A DNA stretch of 64,000 nt from Psychrosphaera saromensis (GTDB lineage Bacteria; Pseudomonadota; Gammaproteobacteria; Enterobacterales; Alteromonadaceae). Positions 29,806-40,368 of this stretch are shown piece after piece (position 1 is the stretch's first letter; the number at the start of each line of letters is the position of its first letter). The stretch is from the NCBI RefSeq assembly GCF_002954545.1, contig NZ_MSCH01000003.1:2085991-2149990 (forward strand), given 5' to 3'. The notes beneath the pieces are model-generated. The model was not told where the DNA came from. It was given only the letters and a program-made list of their open reading frames with translations, and did not search any database. Both the position numbers and the translations under genes were made by a program.

Positions 29806-29836
29806 TAAAAAGCGAACTAAATAGTTCGCTTTTTTG
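29806..29836 (+). terminator. Recurrent GCGAAC-type terminator, copy 1
   Basis: AAAAAGCGAACT / AGTTCGCTTTTT, loop AAAT. The same hairpin core recurs at 50967, 53907 and 54695. Upstream flank contains AACAAAACCACCTATC, also recurrent. Confidence 0.85.
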
Positions 29837-29858
29837 ATCTTGCTTTGCTTTATTTTTT

Positions 29859-29963
29859 GCTTACAGCTTACAGCTTACAGCTTACAGCTTACAGCTTACA
29901 GCTTACAGCTTACAGCTTACAGCTTACAGCTTACAGCTTACAGCTTACAGCTTACAGCTTACA
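29859..29963. repeat. Heptamer GCTTACA x15 tandem repeat
   Basis: Fifteen exact copies of a 7-base unit (105 bases) run into the ychF stop codon, which lies inside the last unit. Degenerate relatives of the unit occur at about 28773-28800, 50994, and 54724-54752. Confidence 0.95.
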
Positions 29964-31050
29964 CGTTAAATTGGAAGTGTATAACGTCACCATCTTTAAC
30001 TATGTAGCTTTTACCTTCAGAGCGCCATTTACCGGCGTTTTTAGCACCTTGTTCTCCGTTGTTATCAACAAAGTCTTGGTAGCCAATTGTTTCAGCTCGG
30101 ATAAAGCCTTTTTCAAAGTCGGTATGGATTTTACCAGCGGCTTGAGGCGCAGTAGAGCCTGCTGTGTAGGTCCATGCTCTTACTTCTTTAACACCAGCTG
30201 TGAAGTAAGTGTTTAACTGTAATAATTCGTAACCAGAGCGAATAACACGGTTAAGGCCTGGTTCTTCCCAACCTAAGTCTTCCATAAATTCAGCTAAGTC
30301 TTCTGGCTCTAATTCTGATAATTCAGATTCAATAGCAGCACATACTGCAACCACAACGGCGTTTTCGCCTGCTGCAATTTCATGAACTTTATCTAAGAAA
30401 GGATTGTTTTCAAAGCCATCTTCAGCCACGTTGGCAATGTACATTGTTGGCTTCATTGTTAGCAGGTTCAAGTAGCTAATTGCAGCGGCTTCTTCTTTTG
30501 TTAATTCAACAGAACGAGCCATGCCGCCTTCATCAATGATAGGCTTTAATTTTTCTAACACTTTAACTTCAAATTTAGCGTCAGCATCGCCGCCTTTGGC
30601 TTTTTTTGAATTACGGTATAGAGCATTGTCGATAGAGTCCATATCCGCTAAAGCAAGCTCTGTATTGATAACATCAATATCTTCTTGCGGATCAACTTTA
30701 CCTGCAACGTGAATGATATTGTCGTCATTAAAACAACGTACAACATGACCAATTGCGTCAGTTTCACGAATGTTAGCTAGAAATTGATTACCTAAACCTT
30801 CACCTTTAGATGCACCTTTAACTAAGCCAGCAATATCCACAAATTCCATGGTTGTTGGTAAAACACGTTGTGGGTTTACTATCTCCGCTAATTTATCTAA
30901 ACGTAAATCAGGAACTGGAACCACGCCGGTATTAGGCTCAATGGTACAGAATGGGAAGTTGGCAGCTTCGATGCCCGCTTTTGTTAACGCGTTAAATAAT
31001 GTTGATTTACCAACATTTGGTAATCCTACAATTCCACATTTAAAACCCAT
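29959..31050 (-). CDS. ychF: Redox-regulated ATPase YchF (Obg-family)
   Basis: OLA1-type P-loop ATPase that binds ribosomes and affects stress responses. 363 residues, standard. The P-loop is [16 protein letters not shown]3 is [17 protein letters not shown], and the ATP-specific G4 replacement lies in the PTMYIANV region; a TGS domain ends the protein ([18 protein letters not shown]). The stop codon is embedded in the heptamer tandem repeat. pth follows upstream on the same strand, 44 bases away, the normal pth-ychF pair. Confidence 0.96.
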   Translation of the reverse strand: MGFKCGIVGLPNVGKSTLFNALTKAGIEAANFPFCTIEPNTGVVPVPDLRLDKLAEIVNPQRVLPTTMEFVDIAGLVKGASKGEGLGNQFLANIRETDAIGHVVRCFNDDNIIHVAGKVDPQEDIDVINTELALADMDSIDNALYRNSKKAKGGDADAKFEVKVLEKLKPIIDEGGMARSVELTKEEAAAISYLNLLTMKPTMYIANVAEDGFENNPFLDKVHEIAAGENAVVVAVCAAIESELSELEPEDLAEFMEDLGWEEPGLNRVIRSGYELLQLNTYFTAGVKEVRAWTYTAGSTAPQAAGKIHTDFEKGFIRAETIGYQDFVDNNGEQGAKNAGKWRSEGKSYIVKDGDVIHFQFNV

Positions 31051-31094
31051 GATGGTTCCTTAATCAAATACTTAAAATTATGTTAATAATTGGT

Positions 31095-31685
31095 TTATTC
31101 AGCGCTAAACGAATGAAGGCGGTTTTGAGCTTTCTTTAAATCTTGTTTAAACCAAATCTCAATACATCTAACGGCTTCGTCTATCGCTGCATCTATTTTT
31201 TCTTGGTCAGCTTGTGGCGCTTTGCCTAAAACCCAACCGGTTACTTTGTCTCTGTGTCCAGGATGACCTATGCCAATCCTCAACCGATAAAATTCTTTGT
31301 TGTTTGCCATTTTGGCAATAATATCTTTTAGTCCGTTATGACCACCATGGCCGCCGCCTTTTTTGATTTTAGCAACGCCCGGTGACAAGTCTAATTCATC
31401 ATGTACAACCAAAATTTGTTCTGGTTTTATTTTGTAAAAATTAGCAATTGCAGATACAGATTTACCACTTAAGTTCATAAAGGTGGTGGGAATAAGTAAT
31501 TTTACTTCTTGTTCTGCAATAACGATTTTAGCGGAATAGCCAAAATACTTGGGGTCATTTTTTAACGTGATGTTATTGCTACGGCACAGTTCTTCAATAA
31601 ACCATGCGCCAGCGTTATGGCGGGTATTTTGATATTCGGGGCCTGGATTTGCCAGGCCCACGATTAGTTGAATGTCATTACTCAC
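31095..31685 (-). CDS. pth: Peptidyl-tRNA hydrolase
   Basis: Releases tRNA from dropped-off peptidyl-tRNA. 196 residues. Signatures: [20 protein letters not shown] with the catalytic His, [20 protein letters not shown] with the active Asp, and [15 protein letters not shown]. It lies between rplY and ychF on the minus strand, 26 bases after rplY. Confidence 0.96.
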   Translation of the reverse strand: MSNDIQLIVGLANPGPEYQNTRHNAGAWFIEELCRSNNITLKNDPKYFGYSAKIVIAEQEVKLLIPTTFMNLSGKSVSAIANFYKIKPEQILVVHDELDLSPGVAKIKKGGGHGGHNGLKDIIAKMANNKEFYRLRIGIGHPGHRDKVTGWVLGKAPQADQEKIDAAIDEAVRCIEIWFKQDLKKAQNRLHSFSAE

Positions 31686-31711
31686 GAATAAACCGTAAGT
31701 TAATCAACTAA

Positions 31712-32341
31712 TTATTCAGCTGCTGCTTCGTCAGAAGAAGGAGCTTCTTCTTCTTCAGTTGCAGCTGCTTTTGGAGCGTGTAATGTAACAACAGCTAAAT
31801 CTTGACCTTCAGGCTTAGCTAGTTCTACAGACGTAACGCCTTTAGGCAATTTAATATCGCTCATGTGTAATGTTTGACCAATTTCTAAAGCAGAAATATC
31901 AAGCTCTAAAAACTCAGGTAAGTTCTTAGGAAGACAGCTGATTTCTAATTCATTGATTGTATGTGCAACAGTACCGCCACCTTTAACAGCAACATCTTCA
32001 CCAACAAAGTGAACAGGTACGCTTGTTTGAAGTTCTTGTTTAGCATCAACACGTTGGAAATCAAGGTGTAAGATAGTTGGTTTGAACGGATGACGTTGAA
32101 CATCTTTTAAGATCACGTCTTCTTTCTTACCGTCAATAACTAAAGTTAAGATATGAGAGTAAAAACCTTCATTATCTTGTGCTTGCCAAACTTTATTATG
32201 AGCAAGAGCAATGTTTTGAGTGCCCTTATCAAGACCGTATACGATTGCAGGAACTTGGTTAGCATGACGAAGGCGGCGGCTCGCACCCGTACCTTTGTCA
32301 GAACGAACTGTAGCTTCTAAAGTGTAAATAGCTTCAGACAT
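31712..32341 (-). CDS. rplY: Ribosomal protein bL25, long CTC form
   Basis: 5S rRNA-binding ribosomal protein of the general stress (CTC) type. The ATG at 32341 ([17 protein letters not shown]) is chosen because TGGAG lies nine bases upstream; a longer frame from 32371 has no site. 209 residues: the N-terminal L25 domain (to about 95), the C-terminal TL5 beta domain (about 100-185), and an acidic Glu/Ala tail. It is the first gene of a rplY-pth-ychF unit on the minus strand. Confidence 0.94.
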   Translation of the reverse strand: MSEAIYTLEATVRSDKGTGASRRLRHANQVPAIVYGLDKGTQNIALAHNKVWQAQDNEGFYSHILTLVIDGKKEDVILKDVQRHPFKPTILHLDFQRVDAKQELQTSVPVHFVGEDVAVKGGGTVAHTINELEISCLPKNLPEFLELDISALEIGQTLHMSDIKLPKGVTSVELAKPEGQDLAVVTLHAPKAAATEEEEAPSSDEAAAE

Positions 32342-32702
32342 TTGGAATTCTCCAGAATTTGTTTTTTTCATTTAGTTTTAATGTTTTTTCTCGCGACCAA
32401 GAAAAAACGCATAACCTCGCTTAACGAGGGCGGCGTATTCTAAGTGAAATTGGTGGATTACTCAACCATTATCTATGCGCTAGGGCTATCTTTTTAAGGA
32501 TGGGTTAATGCGTTTTTTATTGGGCTTTCAACTAAATTTTTCAGTGCGGTTTTAAAGAGGATAATTGGAGAGTTTGTTCTTTGCTGATTATTAATTTAAC
32601 AATTGTTTATTAAGCGTTTATTTACTCTGTACCAAGATTAAATTGATACTGCATATCGATGTAATGTTTCATCGATATGCAGTGAGTGTTTGTTGCTTAG
32701 TT
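32342..32702. other. Intergenic region between lipA and rplY
   Basis: 361 bases with no gene. On the minus strand it should hold the rplY promoter; a hairpin (CCTCG/CGAGG, about 32415-32430) followed by a T-rich run lies in the rplY leader. At 32648-32683 there is a 14-bp perfect hairpin listed separately. Confidence 0.6.
32648..32683 (-). terminator. Hairpin after lipA, probable terminator
   Basis: ACTGCATATCGATG / CATCGATATGCAGT, 14 perfect pairs with an 8-base loop, 20 bases past the lipA stop. The T run is weak, so termination is inferred from position and stem strength. Confidence 0.55.
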
Positions 32703-33674
32703 TTACTTAACTTCTTCACCAGCGGCTTGTTTATCAGCATGGTAACTAGAACGTACAAAAGGACCACTTGCAGCGTGTTTAAAGCCAAGCGCATCCGCTT
32801 CTGTTTTGAACATATCAAACTCAGCTGGCGGTACATAACGTTCTACCGCTAAATGATGTTTACTTGGTTGCAAGTATTGACCTATTGTTAACATGTCTAC
32901 GTCATGCTCACGTAAGTCTTTTAATACGGCAATGATTTCTTCATTTGTTTCGCCCAAACCAACCATCAAACCAGACTTAGTGTCTACTTGTGGGTGCATA
33001 GCTTTAAAACGTTTTAATAGCTCAAGTGACCATTTGTAATTAGCACCTGGTCTAGCTAAACGATATAAACGCGGCGCTGTTTCCATATTATGGTTGAATA
33101 CATCTGGCGGAGCTGTCGCTAAAATTTCTAGTGCAGTGTCCATACGGCCACGAAAATCTGGAACTAAAATTTCAACTTTAATACCCGGATTATGTTTACG
33201 AATTTCCGTAACACAATCAGCAAAGTGCTGTGCGCCACCATCACGTAAGTCATCACGGTCTACTGATGTGATAACTACATATTTTAGGCCCATTTCTTTA
33301 ATGGTTAATGCTAACTTTTCAGGCTCTTCTGCGTTTGCAGGTAATGGTCTGCCGTGACCAACATCACAAAACGGACAACGACGAGTACAAATATCACCTA
33401 AGATCATAAAGGTAGCGGTACCGTGATTAAAACACTCTGGTAGGTTAGGGCATGACGCCTCTTCACATACAGAAGTTAATCCCTGGCTACGCATGGCTTT
33501 TTTCAAGTTATCAATTTTTTCACTAGATTTAGGCAAACGGATCTTTAACCAATCAGGTTTACGTAACATAGTTTCACGTTCTGACGGCATTACTTTAATT
33601 GGAATTAATGCCATTTTGTCAGCGTCTCGTAACTTAACGCCCGCTTCTAATTTTGATGATTTTACAGTTGTCAT
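32703..33674 (-). CDS. lipA: Lipoyl synthase
   Basis: Radical-SAM enzyme that inserts two sulfurs into octanoyl groups on E2 and H-protein domains. 323 residues. The auxiliary cluster Cys set is in [12 protein letters not shown], the radical-SAM motif is CTRRCPFC, and the C-terminal RSSYHAD provides the conserved Ser ligand. lipB lies 29 bases upstream in the same unit; together they make lipoate endogenously. Confidence 0.96.
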   Translation of the reverse strand: MTTVKSSKLEAGVKLRDADKMALIPIKVMPSERETMLRKPDWLKIRLPKSSEKIDNLKKAMRSQGLTSVCEEASCPNLPECFNHGTATFMILGDICTRRCPFCDVGHGRPLPANAEEPEKLALTIKEMGLKYVVITSVDRDDLRDGGAQHFADCVTEIRKHNPGIKVEILVPDFRGRMDTALEILATAPPDVFNHNMETAPRLYRLARPGANYKWSLELLKRFKAMHPQVDTKSGLMVGLGETNEEIIAVLKDLREHDVDMLTIGQYLQPSKHHLAVERYVPPAEFDMFKTEADALGFKHAASGPFVRSSYHADKQAAGEEVK

Positions 33675-33703
33675 TATTTTTACCTAAAACACCTAAGCGT
33701 GAA

Positions 33704-34363
33704 TTATTTGGTTTCCAACCCGATAAGGGTCGTAACGTCGGTGGCGTGTAAAGACGCCGCTAATATCTGTGTTAATCCATCTGCTGCTTCAGCAACAGTT
33801 TTAGGGCCGTTTATTTTACTGGTTTGTAACATTTCAAGACCCGAGTAACCACATGGGTTTATTCTTAAAAATGGCGCTAAGTCCATATCAATATTTAATG
33901 CTAAACCGTGAAAGCTACAACCTTTACGAACTCGTAACCCCAAAGATGCTATTTTCATTTCATCAACATAAACACCTGGTGCATCTTTTTTAGCATAGGC
34001 GTCAATTGAGTATTGTTTCAATAAATCGACAATCGCCACTTCTATTTGAGTGACTAAGTCTCTAACCCCTAATTTACGACGACGTAAATTAAGTAGCAGG
34101 TAGACCACAAGCTGGCCAGGACCATGATAGGTAACTTGTCCGCCACGGTCGACTTTAACCACTGGAATATCACCAGTGTTTAGCAAATGCTCTTCTTTAC
34201 CAGCTTGGCCTTGAGTGAATACAGGGTCGTGTTCTACTACCCATAACTCATCAACAACTTCGTCATCACGATTATCGGTAAAGTCCTGCATTGCATGCCA
34301 GATGGTTTCGTAATCGCCAGTATCTATTTGTCTGATGATCAGTTGATTATTTATCTCTGTCAT
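33704..34363 (-). CDS. lipB: Octanoyl-ACP:protein N-octanoyltransferase
   Basis: Transfers octanoate from ACP to lipoyl domains, first step of lipoate assembly. 219 residues. [18 protein letters not shown] and [18 protein letters not shown] are the LipB signatures; the catalytic Cys is in [12 protein letters not shown] and the Lys is in the KIASLG segment. It is eight bases after ybeD and 29 before lipA. Confidence 0.95.
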   Translation of the reverse strand: MTEINNQLIIRQIDTGDYETIWHAMQDFTDNRDDEVVDELWVVEHDPVFTQGQAGKEEHLLNTGDIPVVKVDRGGQVTYHGPGQLVVYLLLNLRRRKLGVRDLVTQIEVAIVDLLKQYSIDAYAKKDAPGVYVDEMKIASLGLRVRKGCSFHGLALNIDMDLAPFLRINPCGYSGLEMLQTSKINGPKTVAEAADGLTQILAASLHATDVTTLIGLETK

Positions 34364-34371
34364 TAGCTTAA

Positions 34372-34644
34372 CTACAGAACGTATCGGACAATGTCGATAG
34401 CGCTCAATTCGTTATAAATCTGTTCCATTTGCTCTTTACTTGAGACCGTTACTCTAATTGATACTGCGTGATAGGTACCTTTAGAACTTGGCTTTATCGT
34501 AGGAGAATAATCATTTGGTGAAATAGTTTGTAGTACGGTAATGATTTTTGCTGGTAAATCATCTTGTGCTAGCCCCATCACTTTAAATGTTTGTTGGCAT
34601 GGGAAGTCGAGTAATTCATCAAAGTGTGTATTTTTAACTGTCAT
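34372..34644 (-). CDS. ybeD: YbeD / DUF493 family protein
   Basis: 90 residues with the DUF493 features [19 protein letters not shown] and the [15 protein letters not shown] strand. The fold resembles an ACT-like regulatory domain; the function is unknown. It lies between dacA and lipB as in E. coli, which supports the call. Confidence 0.9.
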   Translation of the reverse strand: MTVKNTHFDELLDFPCQQTFKVMGLAQDDLPAKIITVLQTISPNDYSPTIKPSSKGTYHAVSIRVTVSSKEQMEQIYNELSAIDIVRYVL

Positions 34645-34688
34645 AAAGTATCGCCTGTAAAAGCAAAAATATTTCTATAGTTGGAATT

Positions 34689-34711
34689 AAACCGACCATC
34701 TAGGTCGGTTT
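34689..34711 (-). terminator. Hairpin after dacA
   Basis: AAACCGACC / GGTCGGTTT, loop of five bases, 24 bases after the dacA stop; followed on the minus strand by TAATT. ybeD starts 45 bases beyond it. Confidence 0.65.
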
Positions 34712-34734
34712 AATTAAATTATGTGTTGGGTGTT

Positions 34735-35889
34735 CTACCAATCTAATTTAAGACGAATGTAATCTTTTAGTTTTTGGTACAAGCTACCTTCGTTCACTTC
34801 ATCAAGTGCAACAAGAGGGTATTCAGTAATAATTTCATCTTCAATTTTTAATACTAAAGTACCTACAACTTCACCTTTAGCAATCGGGGCTTTAAGTTCT
34901 TTATCTAGCGTGAAGTGAGCCGTTAACTTGTCTCTGAATCCACGAGGAACCGTAACCGCTGTGCTTTGGTTTATACCTAAGCGAACTTCTTCTTTGTCAC
35001 CCATATAAATACGTTGTTTAGCAAACTCAGTTCCAGCTTCATAGGCAACTAATGTTTCAAAGAAACGGAATCCGTAGTTAAGTAATTTTTTAGCTTCTTG
35101 GCTACGCGCTCGTTCACTTGATGTGCCCATAACAACAGCCACTAAACGCATGCTGCCTTTTACTGCTGAAGCTACTAAAGAATAACCAGCTGCATCTGTG
35201 TGGCCTGTTTTAATACCGTCAACTTGTAACGTTTTGTCCCACAATAAGGTGTTTCTATTTAGTTGTGAGATGTTGTTATAAGTAAAATCTTTTTCTTTAT
35301 AAATTGCATACTCTTCAGGTACATCACGAATAAGTGCCATACCTAATGTTGCCATATCTCTTGCTGTTGTCATGTGGCCTTTAGCGGTTAAACCATGGCT
35401 ATTAACAAAATGAGATGAAGTTAAACCAATTTCTTGAGCGCGGAAGTTCATTATTTGAGAAAACTGTTCTTCACTTCCTGCAATATATTCTGCCATTGCA
35501 ACACAAGCATCGTTACCACTTTGAATAATGATGCCTCGGTTTAAGTCAGCAACAGAAACTTGAGTGCCGCCTTTAATAAACATTTTTGATGAACCACGGA
35601 ATTTTTTACCCCATGCATTATCACCAACCGTCACCATATCGTTCATCGATATTGTGCCGTTTTGTAGTTCTTTACCTATGACGTAACTTGTCATCATCTT
35701 AGTTAAACTTGCAGGGTTTAAACTCTTGTCTGCATCTTTTTCAGCAAGTACTTTCCCAGTTTGGAAGTCTATTAAAATATAGGCTTTAGCGTTGATCGTT
35801 GGAGGATTAGGTACCATTAATTTGGCATTTGAAACAAATGAAAGAGTACAAAGAGAAACACAAACTAATTTAGATAATAAATTTTTCAT
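34735..35889 (-). CDS. dacA: D-alanyl-D-alanine carboxypeptidase (PBP5/6 type)
   Basis: Trims pentapeptides in periplasmic peptidoglycan. The start at 35889 (MKNLLSKLVCVSLCTLSF) is preferred because it puts a signal peptide at the N-terminus; the frame extends 21 codons further without a signal-like sequence. 384 residues. Catalytic motifs SLTK, SGN and KTGHTD are present, followed by the PBP5 C-terminal beta domain and a C-terminal amphipathic helix (SLYQKLKDYIRLKLDW) for membrane association. Part of the mrdA-rodA-rlpA-dacA elongation cluster. Confidence 0.94.
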   Translation of the reverse strand: MKNLLSKLVCVSLCTLSFVSNAKLMVPNPPTINAKAYILIDFQTGKVLAEKDADKSLNPASLTKMMTSYVIGKELQNGTISMNDMVTVGDNAWGKKFRGSSKMFIKGGTQVSVADLNRGIIIQSGNDACVAMAEYIAGSEEQFSQIMNFRAQEIGLTSSHFVNSHGLTAKGHMTTARDMATLGMALIRDVPEEYAIYKEKDFTYNNISQLNRNTLLWDKTLQVDGIKTGHTDAAGYSLVASAVKGSMRLVAVVMGTSSERARSQEAKKLLNYGFRFFETLVAYEAGTEFAKQRIYMGDKEEVRLGINQSTAVTVPRGFRDKLTAHFTLDKELKAPIAKGEVVGTLVLKIEDEIITEYPLVALDEVNEGSLYQKLKDYIRLKLDW

Positions 35890-36029
35890 TTTTTCATTTT
35901 TTTCCGAAAAGGTTGAATATGAACAACGTGAATAAGAAAGCGTATTATCCACATGAGACTAACGCGTGTCTAGGGTAAAGGTATCATTCATATAGGAATT
36001 AATGTAAACAAATAGGTAAAAATCGCAGA

Positions 36030-36830
36030 TTAAGGTAAAACGTTCTTTATGATGGATTTATTATAATTGACATCGGATAACTGGTTACTGAAATTTTCAG
36101 CGGCATCTTGGTTATCAAATGGGCCAAATAATAGGGCGACCTCGTTGTTCGACTGTACCGATGAATACGTTTGGTTAAGCATTATAGAAAGGCCTTTACC
36201 CACTTCTTCAGCATGTTCAATGCTTTCAATACCGCTTATTTTCACATGAAAGTTTTGCGTTTGAGTTAGATTGTCAACGTTAGCAATTTGTTTTGGTACA
36301 GGCTTAGATACAGTCTCTACTGATTCAGGAAAAACCACTTCTAGCTGAACTTTAGCTGTGCCTGTGTCATAAACGCCAATTTTATAAGCTGCGGCATAAG
36401 ATAGGTCAATGATCCTGTCTTCATAAAAAGGACCTCGGTCATTCACTCTAACAATAGTTGACTTGTTATTGGCTAAGTTAGTGACTTTAACAAAACTCGG
36501 TAACGGTAAGGTTTTATGAGCTGCGCTCATTTGGTACATATTATAGATTTCACCATTTGAGGTAAGGTGACCGTGAAACTTTCTGCCATACCAAGATGCG
36601 GTGCCAGTTTGGCTAAATACTTTTCTATTTTTTTTAGGCACGTAACGAATGCCTTTAATGCTGTAAGGACTATTGCCTCGGCCTACTTTTTCGGTGGTTA
36701 CCGTGGCATCTTCCAACTCTAATAGTGTTGGAGGACGTGTTGGCGCGCTATCATGTTTATGGGAATATCGGCTGGTAGTACAGGCCGATAAAAGCATAAC
36801 GAGAAATAAAGTAAGAGTGAGTTTAGTCAT
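36030..36830 (-). CDS. rlpA: RlpA septal-ring lipoprotein, lytic transglycosylase family
   Basis: 266 residues. Lipoprotein signal with lipobox LLSAC (Cys16 or 17), a double-psi beta-barrel domain (TGTASWYGRKFHGHLTSNGE ... VRVNDRGPFYEDRIIDLS) and a C-terminal SPOR domain (about residues 190-266) that binds denuded glycans. The DPBB Asp and His expected for lytic activity are visible (SAAHKTLPLP, VNDRGPF). It lies eight bases after rodA. Confidence 0.92.
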   Translation of the reverse strand: MTKLTLTLFLVMLLSACTTSRYSHKHDSAPTRPPTLLELEDATVTTEKVGRGNSPYSIKGIRYVPKKNRKVFSQTGTASWYGRKFHGHLTSNGEIYNMYQMSAAHKTLPLPSFVKVTNLANNKSTIVRVNDRGPFYEDRIIDLSYAAAYKIGVYDTGTAKVQLEVVFPESVETVSKPVPKQIANVDNLTQTQNFHVKISGIESIEHAEEVGKGLSIMLNQTYSSVQSNNEVALLFGPFDNQDAAENFSNQLSDVNYNKSIIKNVLP

Positions 36831-36838
36831 GAACTTGC

Positions 36839-37954
36839 TTAGGCCGCCAACAGTCGTTTATTGGTTGAAATCGCCATCAATATACCAAAGCTCGCCATCA
36901 GGGTAACAATGGAAGTACCACCATAACTAACCAAAGGTAAAGGAACACCAACAACCGGCATTAAGCCAGATACCATACCTATGTTTACAAACAAATAAAC
37001 AAAGAAGGTAAGTGTTAAACTCCCAGCTAATATTTTAGTAAATCCTTCCTGTGCTCTAATCGCAATAATAGTACCGCGTATAATTATAAAAGCATAAACA
37101 GCTAGTAATAATAGAACACCAATAAAGCCAAACTCTTCACTAAATACAGAGAAAATAAAGTCAGTATGTCGTTCAGGTAAAAACTCTAATTGTGACTGTG
37201 TACCTTGCAGCCAACCTTTACCCTGAAAGCCGCCAGAACCAATTGCAATTTTTGATTGGATAATATGGTAGCCAGAACCAAGCGGATCGCTCTCTGGGTT
37301 TAAAAAGGTGAGTACGCGTTGTTTTTGATATGCGTGCATTAAGTAGAACCACAATATTGGAAGGAATGCGGCAAACAAAGCACCTAGCCCAAATAAAATT
37401 CTAAAACGTAAACCTGCTAAAAACAGAGCAAAAAAACCACTGCTCGCAACGAGTAAAGATGTACCTAAATCTGGCTGCTTAGCAATCAGTAAGGTTGGAA
37501 TCGCAATAATACAGAAGCTAAAAAAAGTATTTTTAGTCGATGGCGGTAAAGTATACTTACTTAAAAACCAAGCCATCATCATAGGCAAAGACAGTTTCAT
37601 AATTTCAGACGGTTGGAACTTAGTAACCCCTAAGTTTAACCAACGCTGTGCGCCTTTACCCATATCACCAAATAGTAAAACCGCTACCAACAAACAAACC
37701 CCAACCACAAAGATATGTGGCGCCCATCGTTGATAGAAAAATGGTGATACTTGAGCAACTATCAGTAACACACCCAAACCTATGCCTAGACGGAATACCT
37801 GGCGTAGCGCCATATGTATGTTTTGGCCGCCAGCACTGTATACCACAAAAACGCTTAACAGCATTAAAGTCAGTATGGCTAACATTAAAGGTACATCTAT
37901 ATGGAAACGAAACCAAATAGAACTTCGGCGTCGTTCGTTTTCTGTTTTAACCAT
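36839..37954 (-). CDS. mrdB: Rod-shape SEDS peptidoglycan glycosyltransferase RodA
   Basis: Polytopic SEDS glycosyltransferase of the elongasome, partner of PBP2. 371 residues with about ten membrane segments. SEDS signatures: GAQRWLNLG, QPSEIMKL, KQPDLGTSLL with the putative catalytic Asp, IAIGSGGFQGKGW, LPERHTDFIFS and GVPLPLVSYGGTS. Its first base overlaps the mrdA stop, which indicates coupled translation. Confidence 0.96.
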   Translation of the reverse strand: MVKTENERRRSSIWFRFHIDVPLMLAILTLMLLSVFVVYSAGGQNIHMALRQVFRLGIGLGVLLIVAQVSPFFYQRWAPHIFVVGVCLLVAVLLFGDMGKGAQRWLNLGVTKFQPSEIMKLSLPMMMAWFLSKYTLPPSTKNTFFSFCIIAIPTLLIAKQPDLGTSLLVASSGFFALFLAGLRFRILFGLGALFAAFLPILWFYLMHAYQKQRVLTFLNPESDPLGSGYHIIQSKIAIGSGGFQGKGWLQGTQSQLEFLPERHTDFIFSVFSEEFGFIGVLLLLAVYAFIIIRGTIIAIRAQEGFTKILAGSLTLTFFVYLFVNIGMVSGLMPVVGVPLPLVSYGGTSIVTLMASFGILMAISTNKRLLAA

Positions 37955-39867
37955 TAGTTCGCGTCCACAGGTGGGAGGGTAGTATTTGTTAAGTCTCGCT
38001 TACCAGCCAAACCTAAGCCAAAGTAGAGATCCAGTATTTTTCGAGCAATTGGTGCAGCATGAGAACCACCACCACCGGCATTTTCCAGAGCAACAACAAT
38101 GACTATGCTCGGAGATTCATACGGTGCAAATCCAACATACATAGCGTTATCTCGATAACGCTCAGCAACATCTTCTACGTTATATTCTTCATCTTCATCC
38201 AAACCAAATAACTGAGCTGTACCGGTTTTACCTGCTGAGCTATAAACTGCATCTTTAAAGGCGGTTCTTGCTGTACCGTCTGAGGCGTTCACCGTTTGGT
38301 ACATAGCGTCTAAAATAACATCCCAGTGTTTATCATTATTTAATACAACTGGATTTCTATGTTTGGTTGCTGTTGCCTGATAAACACCATTTTTGGTGAT
38401 ACCGGTTACTAATCTAGGTTCAACTATTTGACCACGGTTTACTAACGCTGCTGTCGACATAGCTAGTTGCACAGGAGTCGCAGTCCAGTATCCTTGGCCT
38501 ATACCAATTGAAATTGTATCGCCTTTATACCAAGACTCTTTAAAACGGGCTTTTTTCCAGGCTCTTGATGGCATAATCGCCGTTGATTCTTCAAATACAT
38601 CAACGCCAGTGTAATCACCAAAACCAAACTTAGAACCAAATTCACTAATGTTGTCGATACCTAAACGGTAGGCAAGGTCGTAATAAAAAATATCACAAGA
38701 TTGTTTAATCGACATCAACAGGTTTACGTGGCCGTGGCCTTGTGGTTTCCAGTCTCTAAATCGTCTTTGTACTTCAATGTTTGGAATACGCCAATAACCC
38801 GGATCCCAAATAGTGGTGTCTACGGTGATCAGGCCTTTGTCTAACGCCAATAAACCTAATTGTGGTTTGATAGTGGATGCTGGCGGATATTGCCCTTGAG
38901 TCACACGATTCAACATAGGTTTGTCTTTAGAGCCTATTATCTTCGAGTATTCTTTTTGGCTAATACCATTTACAAATAAATTTGGGTCATAGGTTGGGTT
39001 ACTATAAAAAGTAAGTAGCGCACCGTCTCTTGGGTCCATGGCGATAATCGCGCCCATGTTGTCACCCATGATCTCTTTTGCTTTGATTTGTAAGTCAACA
39101 TCAATGGCAAGGTGTAAGTCTGTGCCCGTTACTGGCGGAGTAACGCTCAGTTGGCGTAATACTCGGCTACGGTGATTTACTTCTACTTCCTGACTACCAG
39201 TAATACCATGTAACTGACTTTCGTAATAACGTTCAATACCGATTTTCCCGATACTACGTGTCGCTGCATAGTTTTTAAGTTGGCCTGTGTCGTCAAGTCG
39301 TTGTAAGTCTTTTTTGTTTATCTTGCCCACATAACCAACGCCGTGAGTAAAATATTCGCCATAAGGGTAATGACGGGCTAAACGAGCCTCAATAGATACA
39401 CCAGAAAATTTATGTTGGTGTACAGAGAATAACGCGACTTCTTTGTCGGTTAATTTTGATTTAAGTGGCATGCCTTTAAAACGACGACGGTATTTAATCG
39501 CACGCTTAAATACTTTTATTTGTTCGTCACTTATTTCTATAATTTGACCTATTTCAGCTAAAGTTTCATCCATGTTAGCAATTTGCTCAGGGATTATTTC
39601 TAAACTGAATGTTGGTTCATTACCGGCTAATATTTTTCCGTTCAGGTCTTTAATAACCCCACGGTTTGGCTGAATTGGTTGGACTTTGATGCGGTTTTCA
39701 TTGGAGCGTGTTTGGTATGAGTTATAAGAGCTGATCTGTAAATAGAACAAGTTGCCAATTAACAGCAACATTAAACTACCAATGAAAAATAATGAGATTA
39801 TCGCGCGCTGAGCAAATAAATTCGACTCGGCGGAATGATCTTGAATATGATAAGAACCTCTACGCAT
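37954..39867 (-). CDS. mrdA: Penicillin-binding protein 2 (elongation transpeptidase)
   Basis: Transpeptidase of lateral-wall synthesis. The ATG at 39867 (MRRGSYHIQDHSAE) is preferred: GAGGG lies eight bases upstream and this places the start ten bases after the rlmH stop; a longer frame overlaps rlmH. 637 residues: one membrane segment (about 25-45), the N-terminal pedestal domain, and the transpeptidase domain with SxxK in YPPASTIKP, SxN in QSCD, and KTG in AGKTGTAQ. Confidence 0.95.
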   Translation of the reverse strand: MRRGSYHIQDHSAESNLFAQRAIISLFFIGSLMLLLIGNLFYLQISSYNSYQTRSNENRIKVQPIQPNRGVIKDLNGKILAGNEPTFSLEIIPEQIANMDETLAEIGQIIEISDEQIKVFKRAIKYRRRFKGMPLKSKLTDKEVALFSVHQHKFSGVSIEARLARHYPYGEYFTHGVGYVGKINKKDLQRLDDTGQLKNYAATRSIGKIGIERYYESQLHGITGSQEVEVNHRSRVLRQLSVTPPVTGTDLHLAIDVDLQIKAKEIMGDNMGAIIAMDPRDGALLTFYSNPTYDPNLFVNGISQKEYSKIIGSKDKPMLNRVTQGQYPPASTIKPQLGLLALDKGLITVDTTIWDPGYWRIPNIEVQRRFRDWKPQGHGHVNLLMSIKQSCDIFYYDLAYRLGIDNISEFGSKFGFGDYTGVDVFEESTAIMPSRAWKKARFKESWYKGDTISIGIGQGYWTATPVQLAMSTAALVNRGQIVEPRLVTGITKNGVYQATATKHRNPVVLNNDKHWDVILDAMYQTVNASDGTARTAFKDAVYSSAGKTGTAQLFGLDEDEEYNVEDVAERYRDNAMYVGFAPYESPSIVIVVALENAGGGGSHAAPIARKILDLYFGLGLAGKRDLTNTTLPPVDAN

Positions 39868-39877
39868 TAATAAACCC

Positions 39878-40348
39878 TCATTCCCTGTGGTAAGGATGGT
39901 TGTTATTAAGGCTCCAAGCTCGATACAAACTTTCTGCAACAATCACTCTTACCATAGGATGCGGTAAGGTCAGTGGCGATAAAGACCACTTTTGTTCTGA
40001 ACGTTGTATACACTCGGGGGAAAGTCCCTCAGGTCCACCTACTAACAAACTGACATCTCTGCCATCCATTTGCCAACTGCTAAGTTGTTTAGATAATTGG
40101 TGAGTATCCCAAGGTTTACCTGTGACTTCTAACGTCACAATCCTGTTTGAAGCAGGAACATGGGCGAGCATTTTCTCGCCCTCAATTTGTAATATTCTGG
40201 CGATGTCGGCATTTTTCCCACGTTTTCCAGCAGGGACTTCGATTAATTCAAACGAACAATCTTTTGGAAAACGTCTTTGATATTCTGCAAAACCAGTAGC
40301 AACCCAAGCAGGCATTTTGGTTCCAACAGCAACAAGTTGAATCTTCAT
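39878..40348 (-). CDS. rlmH: 23S rRNA (pseudouridine1915-N3)-methyltransferase
   Basis: SPOUT methyltransferase that modifies helix 69 of 23S rRNA. 156 residues. Signatures [39 protein letters not shown] and [18 protein letters not shown] are all present, with the C-terminal NNHPYHRE. It lies between rsfS and mrdA as in E. coli. Confidence 0.96.
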   Translation of the reverse strand: MKIQLVAVGTKMPAWVATGFAEYQRRFPKDCSFELIEVPAGKRGKNADIARILQIEGEKMLAHVPASNRIVTLEVTGKPWDTHQLSKQLSSWQMDGRDVSLLVGGPEGLSPECIQRSEQKWSLSPLTLPHPMVRVIVAESLYRAWSLNNNHPYHRE

Positions 40349-40368
40349 TCAGAAAAACACCTAAATTC

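Noticed and set aside
29859-29963. CRISPR-like array
   Set aside because: The units are 7 bases with no spacers; it is a simple tandem repeat.
29845-30216. Plus-strand frame encoding repeats of LQLTAYS
   Set aside because: It comes from the heptamer tract read in frame and continues antisense through ychF; no gene.
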